In this document: positions 1-12,874 of the stretch, one piece after another
How positions within the stretch are numbered: position 1 is the first letter of the stretch
How the letters are laid out: every line of letters begins with the position of its first letter
Origin: Oryzias latipes
Lineage: Eukaryota; Chordata; Actinopteri; Beloniformes; Adrianichthyidae
Direction: 5' to 3'
Assembly: GCF_002234675.1 (NCBI RefSeq)
Contig: NC_019865.2
Span: 33,538,112 to 33,602,111 of the forward strand
DNA length: 64,000 nt
The notes under the pieces: model-generated
The model's database searches: none
What the model saw: only the letters and a program-made list of their open reading frames with translations
What the model was told of the DNA's origin: nothing
Position numbers and translations under genes: made by a program

Positions 1-228
1 TGCCATGGTGACTCGTAATATCTGCGCTCCATTGATAATGGCTTCTTATAGTCGCGGTGCGCATGCTTAACTCCGAATCAGTCCACTCAGAGTTGATTGA
101 CCTAACTCCGATCAGCTTCTCTGAAACAGAAAACTCAGAGTTGTTAATCTCTCGATTGACCAACTCAGAGTTCAAGTTTAACCTCAGAGTTGGTTGAACT
201 TCCTTTCTGAAACAGGCCCCAGACCTAC
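1..228 (+). mobile_element. Right end of a Harbinger-type DNA transposon, cut by the window edge
   Basis: These bases repeat 14116-14334 almost exactly, including the terminal inverted repeat ending in GGCCCC and four copies of a CTCAGAGTT subterminal motif (near 87, 131, 163 and 184). The window begins at the ATG of the element's minus-strand Myb-like gene, so its coding part lies off the edge. This is a second copy of the element annotated at 12881-14334. Confidence 0.8.
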
Positions 229-526
229 TGTTTTATCAATGAGCTTCAACCCCAAAATGAAGAAAAGAATCAGAAATCTCAACGTTTTATTTTAACCAAT
301 AAAATTAAATTAAAAAAGCTAACAAAACAAATAAAAACAAACACATGAAACTTAATTGAGATAAATGGTCATTTATTAATTGGAAGATACACACCGGCTA
401 CTTTATAGGTAGACCTTGTAAGTACTGTGTTGGACCCCCTTTTGTCATGTGAAGCAGCTTTCCCCCTGCAGTCATCCCTCTGCACACCAGTCACCTAATT
501 GCCTGACTCACTTCACGTGTGATTCC
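229..526. other. AT-rich spacer, no gene recognised
   Basis: AT-rich sequence between the Harbinger end and the first Tc1 element. I see no open frame, structural RNA or recognisable repeat here. Confidence 0.5.
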
Positions 527-528
527 TA

Positions 529-2046
<1,518 letters not shown>

Positions 2047-2048
2047 TA

Positions 2049-2529
2049 TTGTTTATGCTCGTCTCTGTCCTCCACCTGGTGCTGGAGTGTAAAGAGCTGT
2101 CAGCTTTTCCTCCAGTCTGTTAGTTCTTCTGGTGCCTTCTTGTAATATTTCCCCTCTGTTTTACTGCCCTGTCTGAGTGAGTTTGCCCATTACCCTGTAC
2201 CCTGTTTGCTCTTTTTAGCCCTCATCCACTGGACTCAGACACTGTTTTCTTGATTGAAGCTAGATGTCACTTCTCATTGAGGAGGACCTTACATTGCATC
2301 CCCCTACCCAAAACTCCAGAGCAGGAGCAGCCACCAACATATGAGTGAGCGAGCCTGTACTTTGTGTCTTGTGGCAGTTTTGAGCCGGGCTAATCGGTCT
2401 CTGTCTTCTAAAGTCTCCACTGTAGTTTACGGTAAGGAGTTCCTGAGGTCCAGAGAACTCATTGTCATGTTCAGGAAAACAATCTGAGATGTTTGCAGCT
2501 TTAATGACATGGCGACATGGCGTGTGGTA
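2049..2529. other. Unclassified sequence beside Tc1-A, possibly LINE 3' untranslated region
   Basis: No open frame of note. It adjoins the minus-strand LINE end at 2530-3067 on that element's 3' side, so it may be its 3' untranslated region. This is inference from position only. Confidence 0.3.
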
Positions 2530-3067
2530 TCTCCTCTAATCTTGGATCCTTTACCAGAGGCCTGGGAGCTAAGATGCTTGCTTGCGCAGTATCTTTGCTG
2601 TTACTAGTACTGCTCTTTTTTGGACTGAGGTGTCTGAGTTTTTCTAGAGATCTGCTGTAGATATTTCTTAAGTTTTGAGGTTACTGCCCCGAGGGCTCCA
2701 ATCACCACAGGCACAGCTGTCACCTTTACCTTCCAGCTTTCTCTAGTTCTTCCCTAAGTTCAGGGAAGAACTGATTCTCATGTTCCTTCTTCCTGATGTT
2801 TCCATCGCTTAGTACTGCCACATCCACCACAACGGCTTTCCTCTGTTCTTTATCCACCACTACAATGTCTGGTTGGTGCTCCATTACCATACTATCAGTC
2901 TGGATCTGGAAGTCCCACAGGATCTTTGCCCTCTCATTCTCTACCACCTTTAGAGGTGTTTCCCATTTTGACCTTGCGGTTTCCAGTTCATATTCTGCAC
3001 ACATGTTTCTGCATATTATTAAAGCCACTTGGTTGTGGCGCTCCATGTATGCTTTCCCTGCCAGCAT
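2530..3067 (-). pseudogene. C-terminal end of a restriction-like-endonuclease LINE (R2/Rex6-like)
   Basis: The minus frame 2726-3067 shows MERHNQVA, then PPLKVVEN-type residues, then PDIVVVDKEQRKAVVVDVA. The spaced RH/N...PD...D pattern is what is expected of the PD-(D/E)XK endonuclease at the C-terminus of R2-type non-LTR retrotransposons. The reading continues in a shifted frame to about 2560 with VPVVIGALGAVT, also typical of this fish family. No reverse transcriptase domain is present, so only the 3' few hundred bases of the element remain. A Tc1-B fragment abuts its 5' side at 3085. The clade name is my best guess; the endonuclease type is more secure. Confidence 0.7.
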
Positions 3068-3084
3068 CTTACACCCTGCAGTAA

Positions 3085-3616
3085 CACTATATTACCAAAG
3101 GTTTTGGCTCACCTGCCTTGACTCCCATATGAACTGAAGTGCCATCCCATTCCTATCCTGTAGAGTTCAATACAATGTTGAACTTTATATTGCTTAAATT
3201 CTTCTGAAAAGGCTGTCCACAAGTTTGAGGAGTGAGTTCATAGGAATTTTTAACCATTCTTTCAAAAGCACATTAGTGAGTTCACACTTATGGTTGTGGA
3301 CAAGGCCTGGTTCTTGGTCTCCGCTGAATTCAGGTGTTCCATCTGTCTTAGGTAAGCACTCTGTGCAGGCCAGTCAAGTTCATCCACACCACATTCTGTC
3401 ATCCATGTCTTTATGGACCTTGTTTTGGTCACTGGTGCACAGTCATGTTGGAATAGGCAGGGCCCTGCTCCAAACTGTTCCCACAAGGTTGGGAGCATGG
3501 AATTGTCCAAAATGTTTTGGTATCCTGAAGCATTCAGTTTCCTTCACTGAAAATAAAGGGTCAATACCAAGCCCTGAAAAATAACCCCACACCATAATTC
3601 CTCCTCCACAAAATTT
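3085..3616 (-). mobile_element. Truncated Tc1-B element with C-terminal transposase remnant
   Basis: Begins CACTATATTACCAAA, the same terminus as the Tc1-B copy at 22765-25276. The two share about 150 bp including the phrase TGACTCCCATATGAACTGAAGTG. On the minus strand 3262-3510 reads as the C-terminal half of a DDE transposase: FQHDCAPV carries the second Asp, and DELDWPAQS precedes a damaged catalytic motif (expected [10 protein letters not shown], here YLRQMEHLN). The other terminus is missing, so this is a truncated dead copy. Confidence 0.8.
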
Positions 3617-4290
3617 GAGAGACAGAAAGCACTAGCAACAGCTTCGAACAACTTCTGGTGGCTCACCTGACTCACGTCTTGTGCGTTGCAACTCACAGCC
3701 ATCACCCGCGAGCCAGCTCACCAAAGCTTCAATGTATTTGATGCCTTAAGTTGAGCGTCGGGCATGGTGGATTCATTCTGTCCCATAACATTATCCCATA
3801 GCTCTCAGTACTGTGAGTTTTGTTGATAAAAATGAGTGGTTATGTTGCAGAAGTGGCTCTTAGCACTGACATCTACCGTTAGGCTCACCAGACTCAAAGG
3901 TCACGGACAAAAAAGTAAGCGAGTGAGAAATAAAAGACCAGAACTCTGGATCAGAGATGATCTAAACTTTTTATTGTTTCTTCAATTAAACTCCAACAAT
4001 TTTTTTTGATCATAAGCCAAAATAAAATCTTTTGACTGAGCTTAAACTTCCTGGGCTCGCCTCGCTTGTGGATTCTGCTCCGGGGAAGGAACACCCGCAG
4101 AGTGACAGCCTGTCAGCTGTGACCCAAAGTCCGTCAGTCAGGCGCGGCTCATGGCCTGTAAGTACTCCTCCATTGAAGCCATGGAGGAGTACAGGCAACA
4201 TTGGTCCCTTTCTCATCTCCAGGGGTAGGATTTTTCTATGTGGGAAAGTGTTATTGCGGTCTTCAGCCTTGTATTAACTACAGGGGTTTG
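3617..4290. other. Unclassified sequence, no gene recognised
   Basis: Between the Tc1-B fragment and the tail of the LINE. Short frames occur on both strands, but none resembles a known protein and none has splice signals that join to anything nearby. Confidence 0.4.
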
Positions 4291-4372
4291 AATAGAATAG
4301 AATAGAATAGAATAGAATAGAATAGAATAGAATAGAATAGAATAGAATAGAATAGAATAGAATAGAATAGAA
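4291..4372. repeat. (AATAG)n pentanucleotide array, LINE 3' tail
   Basis: About 16 tandem AATAG units run directly into the 3' untranslated region of the minus-strand LINE. It is best read as the LINE's reiterated 3' terminus, not an independent satellite. Confidence 0.9.
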
Positions 4373-4727
4373 TGCCTTTATTGTCACTATACACATGTAC
4401 AATTCGCATCACATGCGAATACAGTGAAATGATGCATGTTTGCTCACGGTTCAGTGCAAACATGCATGAGAAAAATAATTTCACAAAAATAATAAAATAA
4501 TTTCACAAGAAAGGAAAGTACAATTTACATAAGTAGAAAAATGTACAATAAAAATGTATTTGCCTAGTAGGTTTTACTTTCCGCAGAGAGGTAGGTAAAA
4601 AAAAAAACTGCTATTCCCATGATGGCAGAGATATATTGCACTTAATATATTGCACATGATGAGATTATATTGGACATAATCAGATGGTGTTGACATGATG
4701 AGATGCGCATAGTGAGGAAGATGAGAA

Positions 4728-4767
<40 letters not shown>

Positions 4768-5956
4768 GGGTGTGTGTGGAGAAGTCAGTGTCAGTGCATG
4801 TGTGAGTTCAGGATGGTTATGGCTTTGGGGAAAAAACTGTTCTTAAGGCAGTTTGTCCTTGATCTGATGCACCTGTAGCGCCTTCCTGAGGGCAACAGGC
4901 CAAACAGTCTAGAGCCAGGGTGGCAATTGTCTTTTATGATCTTTCCAGCTCTGCTAAGACAGCGGGAAGAGTAGATGTCCGACAGGGAGGGGAGGGGGGA
5001 GCCGATGATCCTCTGAGCTGCTTTGACTACCCTCTGCAGTCTCTCCCAGTCCGCCATGGTGCAGCTGCCGTACCACGCTGTAATGCAGTACGTCAGAAGA
5101 CTTTCAATGGACGTACGGTAGAAGGTTGTCAGCAGGCTGGGGTCCAGATTGTGCCTCCTGAGGACCTGCAGAAAGTGGAGTCTTTGCTGGGTATTCTTGA
5201 TGACCTCTGTGATGTTTTCTGTCCGGGAGATGTTGTTGGAGAATACATCTCTCAGAAACCGGAAGGTGTGGACCCTCTCCACATGCTCTCCATTGATGTA
5301 TAGGGGAGCTGGGTCGGTGCTGTGGCTCCTGAAGTCCACAATGATTTCCTTGGTTTTCTTGGTGTTCAGAGCTAAGTTGTTGTCTGAGCACCAAAGTGCC
5401 AGCTTCAGGACCTCCTCCCTGTAGGCTCCCTTTGAGATGAGTCCAACGACTGTGGTGTCATCAGCAAACGTCACAATGAGGTTGCTTTCGTGCTGCGGAC
5501 TGCAGTCGTGGGTGTAGAGGCAGTAAAGGAGGGGGCTCAGCACACAGCCCTGTGGGGAGCCAGTGCTCAGTGTGCGTGTGGGGGAGAGGTGGGGGCCCAG
5601 CCTCACAGCCTGGGGCCGGTCATTGAGGAAGTCCTTTATCCAGGCACATGTGGGGGGGGGGGGGGGGGGGGGGGCAGTGTCCAGTTTACTGATCAGTATG
5701 TCCGGGATGATTGCATTAAAGGCAGAGCTATAGTCCACAAAGAGCATCCGGACGTAGCTCTGCTTCTCCTCCAGGTGGCTCAGCGCAGCATGCACGGCTA
5801 AGGCGATGGCATCCTCTGTAGACCGGTTTGTGTGCTATGCATACTGGTGGGGATCGAGGTCTGGGGGGAGGGAGGATCATTGATGTGCCGGAGGACCAGT
5901 CTCTCGAAGCACTTCATGATAACTGTAGTGAGTGGTACCGGACGGTAGTCGTAGGG

Positions 5957-6410
5957 TTCAATAAAGTTCATTGTGTCTATAAATTATACTGAGTACTTAA
6001 ATTATTTTTAAATTGTTATTTTTCTATCAGACACTGGTTTGTTTTTGTTAAACGTACCGACATGTTTCGGTGGAATACCTTCCGTCAAAGTCCTCTGAAG
6101 ACAACAGACACTACATATGGATAATGGATGCGGTGGAGATACGAAAGCGAGCCCACACTTCCATTAAACTGGGATGAGGGGGCCTTCCTGCTCTCTCATA
6201 CCTGGAACAACATCCTCCAGCAAAAAATGGACATCAAGGGGCGGAGTCACTTGTCAAGGTTTGACAGTCACAATCATCTGTTTTTAAAAGACGTCACACA
6301 CTACCACCTGATGACGACCGTGATGAAGGCGGAAGGTATTCCACCAAAACATGTCGGTACGTTTAACAAAAACAAACCAGTGTCTGATAGAAAAATAATT
6401 TAAGTACTCT
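5957..6410. mobile_element. Penelope-like element remnant with inverted 3' ends, inside the LINE
   Basis: Two arms of about 90 bp are inverted copies of each other (about 5990-6087 and 6320-6408). Both contain the stretch that reads GGAAGGTATTCCACC then ACATGTCGGTACG. Between them the plus strand reads MDAVEIRKRAH at 6126 and, one frame away, LNWDEGAFLLSHTWNNIL. These are the EAIEIRK...NRDEG...LS..W residues at the C-terminus of GIY-YIG Penelope proteins. A 12-bp duplication with one mismatch flanks it (5945-5956, 6411-6422), and the LINE reading joins across it. So this is a severely 5'-truncated Penelope insertion made of two 3' ends in opposite orientation. Confidence 0.75.
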
Positions 6411-7046
6411 GTAGTCGTGGGGGCTGGAGATGGGAGATTTTATCGGCACTGGGATGATAGTGGCAGATTTCAGACAGGAAGGTATCACTGCCTGAAGATA
6501 GGTGCGAGCTGAGGAGCACATGCTCTAAGCACTTTGCCAGGAACTCCATCTGGGCCAGGTGCCTTTCTGGGGTTCACTGCTAGAAGCGCCTTCCTGACGT
6601 CGTCCTCAGTCACAGTGAGTGGCGTGATTGGAGAGGTGGAGTTGGTGCAGCTGGATGGGATAAGGGGTGGGACTTGTGCGGCACAGTTCTGTTGTTTTGG
6701 AGCTTCAAAGCGTGCGATGAAGTTGTTAAGCTCCTCTGCTAGCGCTGCATTCAGATCGTCTGTAGTTACTTGACAGCCCCTGTAGTTGATGTCATGTATG
6801 GCCTTCCACACCTCCCGCGTGTTGTTGCTGGACAGATGGGACTCGATGGTCCTCCTTGGTCCATCTTAGCTTTTTTGACCCCCTTTCTCAGGTCAGCTCG
6901 GGCAGCGCTGTACAGATTTCTGTCGCCTGACCGGAAGGCAGCGTCGCGGGCTTTGAGGAGTTTGCAGACTTGGTTGGTCATCCAGGGTTTTTGGTTAAGG
7001 AAAACCCGGATGCTTTTGTCTACAGTCACATTTCCAATACAAGACT

Positions 7047-7195
7047 GTTCCCTTCTCTACCTCTGTGCCGGTCCCAAGCCCGGTTTGAGAAGGTTGCGTC
7101 AGGAAGGGCATCCGGCGTAAAACATTGCCAAGTTTACCATGCGACTTGTTCGCTGTGGCGACCCCTGATGGGAAAAGCCGAAAGAGAAACAACAA
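7047..7195 (+). mobile_element. SINE tail copy with RTE-like 3' end, inserted in the LINE
   Basis: The sequence carries GGAAGGGCATCCGGCGTAAA and GGCGACCCCTGATGGGAAAA, the 3' end shared with RTE LINEs, and ends in an AAC-rich tail. A perfect 20-bp target duplication flanks it (7027-7046 and 7196-7215). The tRNA-like head seen in the copy at 29926-30178 is absent, so this copy is 5' truncated. Confidence 0.9.
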
Positions 7196-8689
7196 CACAT
7201 TTCCAATACAAGACTTGATGCAGTCCAGCACCGTGCTTGTGTGTGTTTCCAGCTCCTGGTGTTGAAACATATTCCAGTCCTTCTGCTCATGGCAGTCTTG
7301 TAATCTGCTAAGTGCATCATCAGGCCAGGTCGTTATAGTTTTTGTGGTGGGCCTCCCACTACGTCTGAGGGTGGTGTAGGCTGGGGGTAACAGGAGGGAG
7401 AGGTGGTCTGACTGCCCAAGGTGTGGGGAGGGGTATAGCTCTGTATGCATGTTTGATGTTGGTATAAACATGATCCAGAGTGTTTTCACCCCTCGTGGCA
7501 CACTTGACATGCTGGTAAAAATTCGGCAGTACAGTTTTTAGATTAGCCCTGTTGAAGTCTCCTGCAATAACATGAACGCCGTCAGGGTGGGCTCGTTGAT
7601 GTTTGTTTATGATGTTCAGCAGGAGAGAGAGGGCCTTGTTTGTGTTTGCGTTGGGTAGAATGTACACCGCCGTAACAATCACAATGGTGAATGCTCTCGG
7701 TAGAAAGAAAGTCCGGCATCTAACGGACATTTACTCGAGGTCAGGAGACCAGAAATTGTCTATAATTGTCCCATTGTTACACCAGTTCTCGTGTATGTAG
7801 ATGCAGCGCCCCCCTCTTCTGCTCTTACCGGAGTCTTTTGTTCTATCCCAGCGTAGAAGAGTGCGGCCTGCTAGCTGCATGCTACCGTTGGGTGTCCCCG
7901 GGTGTAGCCATGTCTCTGTGATGATCATTACGCAGCAGTCGCGCACATAACTGTTATTAGCGAGTTGTAGTTGTAAGTAAGTAGTTTTTTGTGCCAAGGA
8001 TCTGCCGTTGGCGACATACAGGCTTGGAAGAGGTGGCTTGTGTGGTTGATTCTTAAGCCGTAGCATAGGGCAAGACCGGCGGTCCAGTTTCTGCTTCCTC
8101 TCCTTCCGCCGTCTGCGCCACCTCCATGTCCCGACAACAAGCCATGGAGAGCCCGCTGGTCTATGTATTTCGACTGGGATGTCAAGTGTGTAGAGAAAGA
8201 CAGATGTCTGATGTTGCTTTCCCTATGAGGTCCGAACTTGTGTGAAGGAGGTTCACAGAACCGATAGTCCTGAGAAAAAAGAGCCACACCACACACTGAC
8301 CTGCCAAGACGTACACACACAAACACGCAATTAAAGCTATATAATTTTCCATAACACACTCCTCTCCCTACAATACAACAGCAAGTGTTGTACTTGTGTT
8401 TATGTATAGGAAAGTGTCCACCCTCAATACACACATCAATTGCAGCTTAGCCAGAGTTAACACAGCAACTACCCTGGAGGTCAGATACCCCCTCCATACA
8501 CACACAGGCACCTCTCTCACTATCTATCTTTTCTCTGCCTCTCTCTGACACACACAAATACTCATTGACGTGCCTTGAGGTTGATGGCTAGTGAGGCACT
8601 GACTCCTCTGAAGTCAGATTTACGATTATGAAACTGAATGTTTCACCATTTATCCTACAGTATTTAACACGTAATTCTTTATAACTCAT

Positions 8690-9682
8690 CAACATTCCTC
8701 TTACACCAACAAATACAGAAACATCTGGACAGAGCATCCTTCTGGTGTTTAAGTAATTCATATTCACTATAAACACATTAAATGCATTACATTTCAGATG
8801 TGTGCAGCATACATTAAATTTTGACCATCAGTAAAAATGTTTTACTTTTATAACTTTTCTTTTCTTCTCCGCTAAGAAGGAAAACGGGACAAATTGCCGT
8901 TTTGAATGTGCACTTTGAAAAAATTCAACTTGTTAATAAAGGAGACAATTTGTGTCAGATGAGGAAGTGACTTGATATTCCGTTCAATAAAAACGTAAGA
9001 ATTTTCCCATTCTTCCAGGAACGTCCTGTGTTTATATTTATACTCTGAATTAAGCCATTTTGACCATGAGGGTAACAGTCTGCTTTTTTCAGGCATTGGG
9101 CGTAACCCGCGCAAATGATTGGCGGTCACTTATGTGTCGCGAGCAGCATCAAATCACACACACTGCCAAATTACTTTTATTATTATTTATTATTTATTTT
9201 TAATACCCTCTGATGGATTTGAGTGTGGTTTTGGAGGGAAGTACGTATGAAATGAAGTACAATATAGACAACATAGTAACTACCTGACTGGTTTGTGAGT
9301 GTAGCGGGAGACGAGGGCCGAGCTGCTAATTAATTGACTGCCTTGCCGAGCTTTCCGTGCTTCATATGCAGTACGACTGTGAACAGTCTCAGAGAGGGAG
9401 ATGTAATCAGAGGAGCAAACAGTATATTCTCCTCACCGGCATCAACGCCCACGTATTTGCACACACCACAAACAGCCAAACAGCATGGACTTCACTTCTG
9501 CTTACAGGCCCCATAGTCATGGTGAGGAACTTTACACCCAAGATTCCCCACTTCCCATAAGTCTTAGGTGCTGAAGGCGGGGCTAACCCCCAGGTCGCCG
9601 CAATGTAATGAGACGCAAAGAGCCACATGCTTATTGGTCGAGAGCCGCATGCGGCTCGAGAGCCGCGTGTTCACCACCTCTG
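8690..9682 (-). mobile_element. Internally deleted hAT element (hAT-E family)
   Basis: The right end reads, on the minus strand, as CAGAGGTGGTGAACACGCGG followed by GAGCCGCATGCGGCTC. It resembles the left end of the hAT relic at 30526. Minus-strand codons around 9050-8990 give KHRTFLEEWENSYVF, the BED-finger-adjacent start of this transposase family; then 8690-8810 matches the 3' part of the other copy (33780-33890). The catalytic core is gone. The left terminus is not clear. Bases 9240-9620 are not shared with the other copy in full and may be extra sequence. Confidence 0.65.
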
Positions 9683-9689
9683 GTCTACG

Positions 9690-9960
9690 CCAAGATTAAA
9701 GCAGTTATTGAGTGGCCTGTTCCTTCTGGATGAAAACAACTTCAGTGGTTCCTTGGGTTGAACATTTCTACAGACAGTTCATCTGAGATTTTAGCAGCAT
9801 GGCTGGACCTCTTGAAGGACTCACCTCAGCTAATGTCGGAGATGAGGGAGTGTTTACCAAGCAGAAAAGATTTTGATAACTCTCTCACTTCTAGGGATGC
9901 TCATCTTCACTTTATCAAGGTCCAACGAGAATTTCTCCTTCTCCAGCTCACATCTGTGGG
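9690..9960 (+). pseudogene. Ty3/gypsy pol fragment (after the reverse transcriptase)
   Basis: The plus strand reads YAKIKAVIEWPVPSG then LQWFLGL, the pattern found between reverse transcriptase and RNase H in Ty3/gypsy elements (KI.AV..WP.P..rk.LQRFLG). Further codons resembling the following region are broken by stops. It is a short decayed piece without long terminal repeats in view. Confidence 0.6.
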
Positions 9961-10349
9961 GCATACCCACTAATAACATTAAACATTACACCTTCCATTT
10001 CTATCTTCAGATTTATCACTCTATTTGACACTCTTTTTACGTCCACAACACTCCTAACAGATTATTCATTTAAGATAACTTCTCCATTTCTCTTCTCATC
10101 TCCACCATGATAGAACAGCTTCTGGACACACAGTAATTCTATCTTCCTCCTTTGCATCATGCCAACAAACTCTAACTTTTTACTGTCATAGTTCCAATAA
10201 GTCCCTTCCTGGTTGAAAGAACACAACCCTCAGATTGATTGGTTGTCCCGAAAGGTCTTGGGTTGAGTGTCCTAACAACTGCCTTCATGCCGTGAATGCT
10301 CCTTTATCAGGTCAGAAAACTCAAGGTGGTCTTTAACAAGGTCACATCC

Positions 10350-11015
10350 TCATCATTGCTTCCCCATGAACCTACTATCAGGTACGTCACAACTAAGAGG
10401 TTGTCTGTATTCCCTGTCAGGTCCTGAGAGAGTGGCGATGGAGAAATACATCAGAGAGTCAGTGGCGGTAGGCCTGATCCATCTATCCTCCTCCCCTGCC
10501 GGTGCGGGTTTCTTATTTGTTAATAAGAAGGATGGGGGACTACGTCCATGCATCAACTACGGAGGCCTGAACCAGATCATTATTCACAACAGGTTCCCTC
10601 TTCCTCTTATGTCTTCTGCCTTTGAACTTCTCTGGGGGACCAAGATCTTCACTTATGCAATGCCTACCATCTGGTCAGAATGACAGCAAAAGACAAATGG
10701 AAGACAGCCTTCAACACTCCCTCGGGTCTCTTTGAGTATCAAGTCATGTCATTTGGTCTTACCAACGCACCTGGTGTTTTTTCAAAAATTACTGAACTAT
10801 ATCCTAGGATATCCTAGGACATCCATGGCTGAACACATTCAGCATGTTTACTTCAGAACCAACTGTATTTCAAGGATAAGAATTGTGAATTTCTCGCTTC
10901 TACCACATCGTTCTTGGGCCTGGTTCACATGGGGGGTAAGGTGAGGATGGACCATGGTAATGTCCAAGCCATACTCAATTAGCCAAGACCTGATAACCAC
11001 AAGAAACTCCAGTGG
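10350..11015 (+). pseudogene. Ty3/gypsy reverse transcriptase fragment
   Basis: The frame 10366-10683 reads [16 protein letters not shown], then [29 protein letters not shown], then [14 protein letters not shown]. These are the conserved fingers and palm entry of Ty3/gypsy (Sushi-type) reverse transcriptase. It goes on in another frame with [18 protein letters not shown] and [10 protein letters not shown] to about 10790. The catalytic YLDD segment is not preserved. A second trace of the WP.P...LQWF motif occurs at 10963-11015. The order with the fragment at 9690 is reversed relative to a normal pol, so at least one rearrangement or two copies are involved. Confidence 0.75.
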
Positions 11016-11540
11016 TTTGGTCACAAGAACAGGCAGACGGTTGCACCCAAATGCAGCAGGTTTATTAACTCAGCTAAAAGTCCACAAAGCTTAATAAGGG
11101 TCATGTCGTGATACGAGTAACGTAGCAGACCCAGACGCTGGAACCAGGAAGAAATCTCAGGATGTTTTCAGGACGAAAAGGATGTATTTTTCCACAACGG
11201 AAAGGCATATGAGTCTTTTCGAGTTCATAACTGGAAGGTGGACGGCCAGTGGCAGCAGTCTTGCCGTGGCAAGAGTTTTGTCGTGGCTGGAGGCGAAACG
11301 AGACGGGAGTCGTGGCGTGGCTGGAGCGTAGCGTGGCAGGAGTCGTGGCGTGGAGTGAGTTGGATCTGGCTGCTCTGGAGAGAAATGTAACCGGTTGGAC
11401 ACTCGTGGAAAAGTGAGGGAGAGGCGAGGAAACAAGGTAAGTACGAGTTAACTTGAAGACAAGACAAAACTTTGTCACCAGACTATTTTTATTTAGAGAA
11501 ACAAGCCTCATTACATGAAAAAGAACTATGTGGTTGAAGA
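11016..11540. other. Unclassified repeat-like sequence
   Basis: Lies between the gypsy relic and an L1 fragment. It contains a tract of GTGGC-type repeats near 11265-11350 and several short overlapping minus-strand frames that do not resemble known proteins. It may be untranslated sequence of an LTR element; nothing proves it. Confidence 0.3.
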
Positions 11541-12300
11541 ATTAAAGATGGTGGTCTCAAAGTTATTGATTCTTACTGCCTTAACGGAACCCTGAAGATA
11601 AACTGGTTTAAATTGTGGATCAAAAACAACCAGTCCTTCTGGTTTTGTGTCCGAAATTTTTTAACAAATTAGTTGGGATAAAGTTTTGACTTATTAGTGA
11701 TTTTAATGTTAATAAGCTCGCTATAGCGTTATCAGAGTTCCACAAACAAATTCTGCTATACTGGAAAATATTGTATGTGCATAATTTCTCACCACCCTCA
11801 ATTATTATTTGGAACAACAGATATATCCTCCACAGAAACAAGTCCTTGTTTTGTGCTGAATGGTTTGGATGACCAGTCGGTAACTGATCTGATGGACACG
11901 GATAGTAATTTATTAAATCATGAGCAATTTTTTTAAAACCATAACTTCAATCATCCCATCTCAGAATTCTTAAATGTACTTAATACTCTTCCATGAGAAT
12001 TTGTATTTCTAACAAGGAACACAATGACACATGTCATCATAAAACCACAGTTAGCCTCTTTATCAATTGAAGGATGCCATCTTATGGACAAAAAATGCAA
12101 CAACACTTGTCAAAAATTGGTCATTGAAAGATTATTTCTTGAACAACATAACAAAAATAATATATTGCCAAAATCTGAACAAAATATTGTTACTAAATTA
12201 AGAAACGAATTCATGAAACTTTATATTCCCCCAAAAGTTAAAGAAACACACTTTGAAATCGTGAATAATATTTGCACAGGTAGCATCAAATAATAAACAT
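11541..12300 (+). pseudogene. L1 ORF2 C-terminal fragment
   Basis: Broken plus-strand codons read GGLKVIDSYCLNGTLKINWFKL near 11550-11620 and FGTTDISSTETS-type residues downstream. These parallel [21 protein letters not shown] and the following text in the L1 at 15043-20245. 12024-12293 continues with TKLRNEFMKLYIPPKVKETHFEIVNNI, again like that L1. Many stops and indels; an old 5'-truncated copy. Confidence 0.65.
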
Positions 12301-12427
12301 TTTTTTTAAATAGAATAATAACTGGTGAGCACCAGTTAGTTTTTTTTTTACTTCAATTTTTTTTTTCAATGGCCTTTTAGGGGTGCTGTAGTTTTGTTCA
12401 ATAGAGTTCAAAATCCCTTCTCCTCTC

Positions 12428-12874
12428 GTTTCTGAATTCCCACCCTAACTACTAAAACGATGTAATGTGGGACTGTGTAGTGCCGTGAATTTTAAAAGCA
12501 ATTCAGACACCATGCTGCAACTTTTTTTTAAACGGCGGATATGACGTCATCCATTTCACTGAGTTAAAATCGAGTTAATCTGAGCGTTTAGCGACGATTA
12601 TTTATGAGTCCACTGTCTTCTGAAGGAATAATTGTTGATGTTTCATAAAAAATCACATTTAAATGCTTTTTTTGGAAAAAATTGTTCCGATGCAGTGCAT
12701 TGTGGTCTATATTCACCAATCTAGTGAGCATCGATGTTCACTTGTTTTTCACAGAAACTTCTGGAAAATTTCTAGGGCACTGGATTTGGGAATTGTAGAT
12801 TTAGACAGCTCCACAAAATGGGGAACGCACTATATAGTGCACTAAGTAGGGGTTAGGGTGGGAATTCGGACATG
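12428..12874. mobile_element. MITE with GAATTCCCACCCTAAC inverted termini
   Basis: GAATTCCCACCCTAAC at 12434 and its inverse GTTAGGGTGGGAATTC at 12851 bracket about 430 bp of non-coding sequence. Next to the right end is a CACTATATAGTGCACTA palindrome. No transposase frame is present. The superfamily is not decided from this copy. Confidence 0.7.

Larger units (their letters stand above)
4791..8066 (-). pseudogene. LINE ORF2 remnant: endonuclease and reverse transcriptase
   Basis: Pieces in order on the minus strand: 8066-7731 and 7730-7359 carry an exonuclease-endonuclease-phosphatase domain (TETWLHPG, GGRCIYIHENWC, then VIAGDFNRANL and TLDHVYT). 7029-6766 and 6811-6485 carry the linker with NPRKAPGPDGVPG at the start of the reverse transcriptase. 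5795-4791 (334 aa) carries the palm with [22 protein letters not shown] and the catalytic [10 protein letters not shown], then the thumb and C-terminus. The frame changes several times and the G run inserts a polyproline stretch where about seven normal residues should be. In the family this protein nicks DNA and primes reverse transcription at the nick. This copy cannot encode it in one frame. Confidence 0.85.
4291..8450 (-). mobile_element. Near full-length L2/CR1-type LINE, interrupted by Penelope and SINE insertions
   Basis: The minus strand reads, from 8450 down, an APE-type endonuclease, reverse transcriptase and a 3' end with a simple pentanucleotide tail. Two later insertions are removed to restore continuity: the Penelope remnant 5957-6410 and the SINE tail 7047-7195, each flanked by target duplications. 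The tail (TATTC)n at 4291-4372 instead of poly(A) suits the Jockey/L2/CR1 group. Frameshifts and a 23-base G run at 5652-5674 make the copy inactive. Confidence 0.85.

Noticed and set aside
3225..3584. 119-aa plus-strand frame
   Set aside because: Shadow of the minus-strand Tc1-B transposase remnant.
4278..4484. Frame with ILFYS repeats
   Set aside because: Translation of the AATAG array at the LINE tail.
6305..6345. Hammerhead ribozyme in the Penelope arm
   Set aside because: A CTGATGA box is present, but the expected GAAA and pairing stems could not be formed convincingly. A covariance-model search would settle it.
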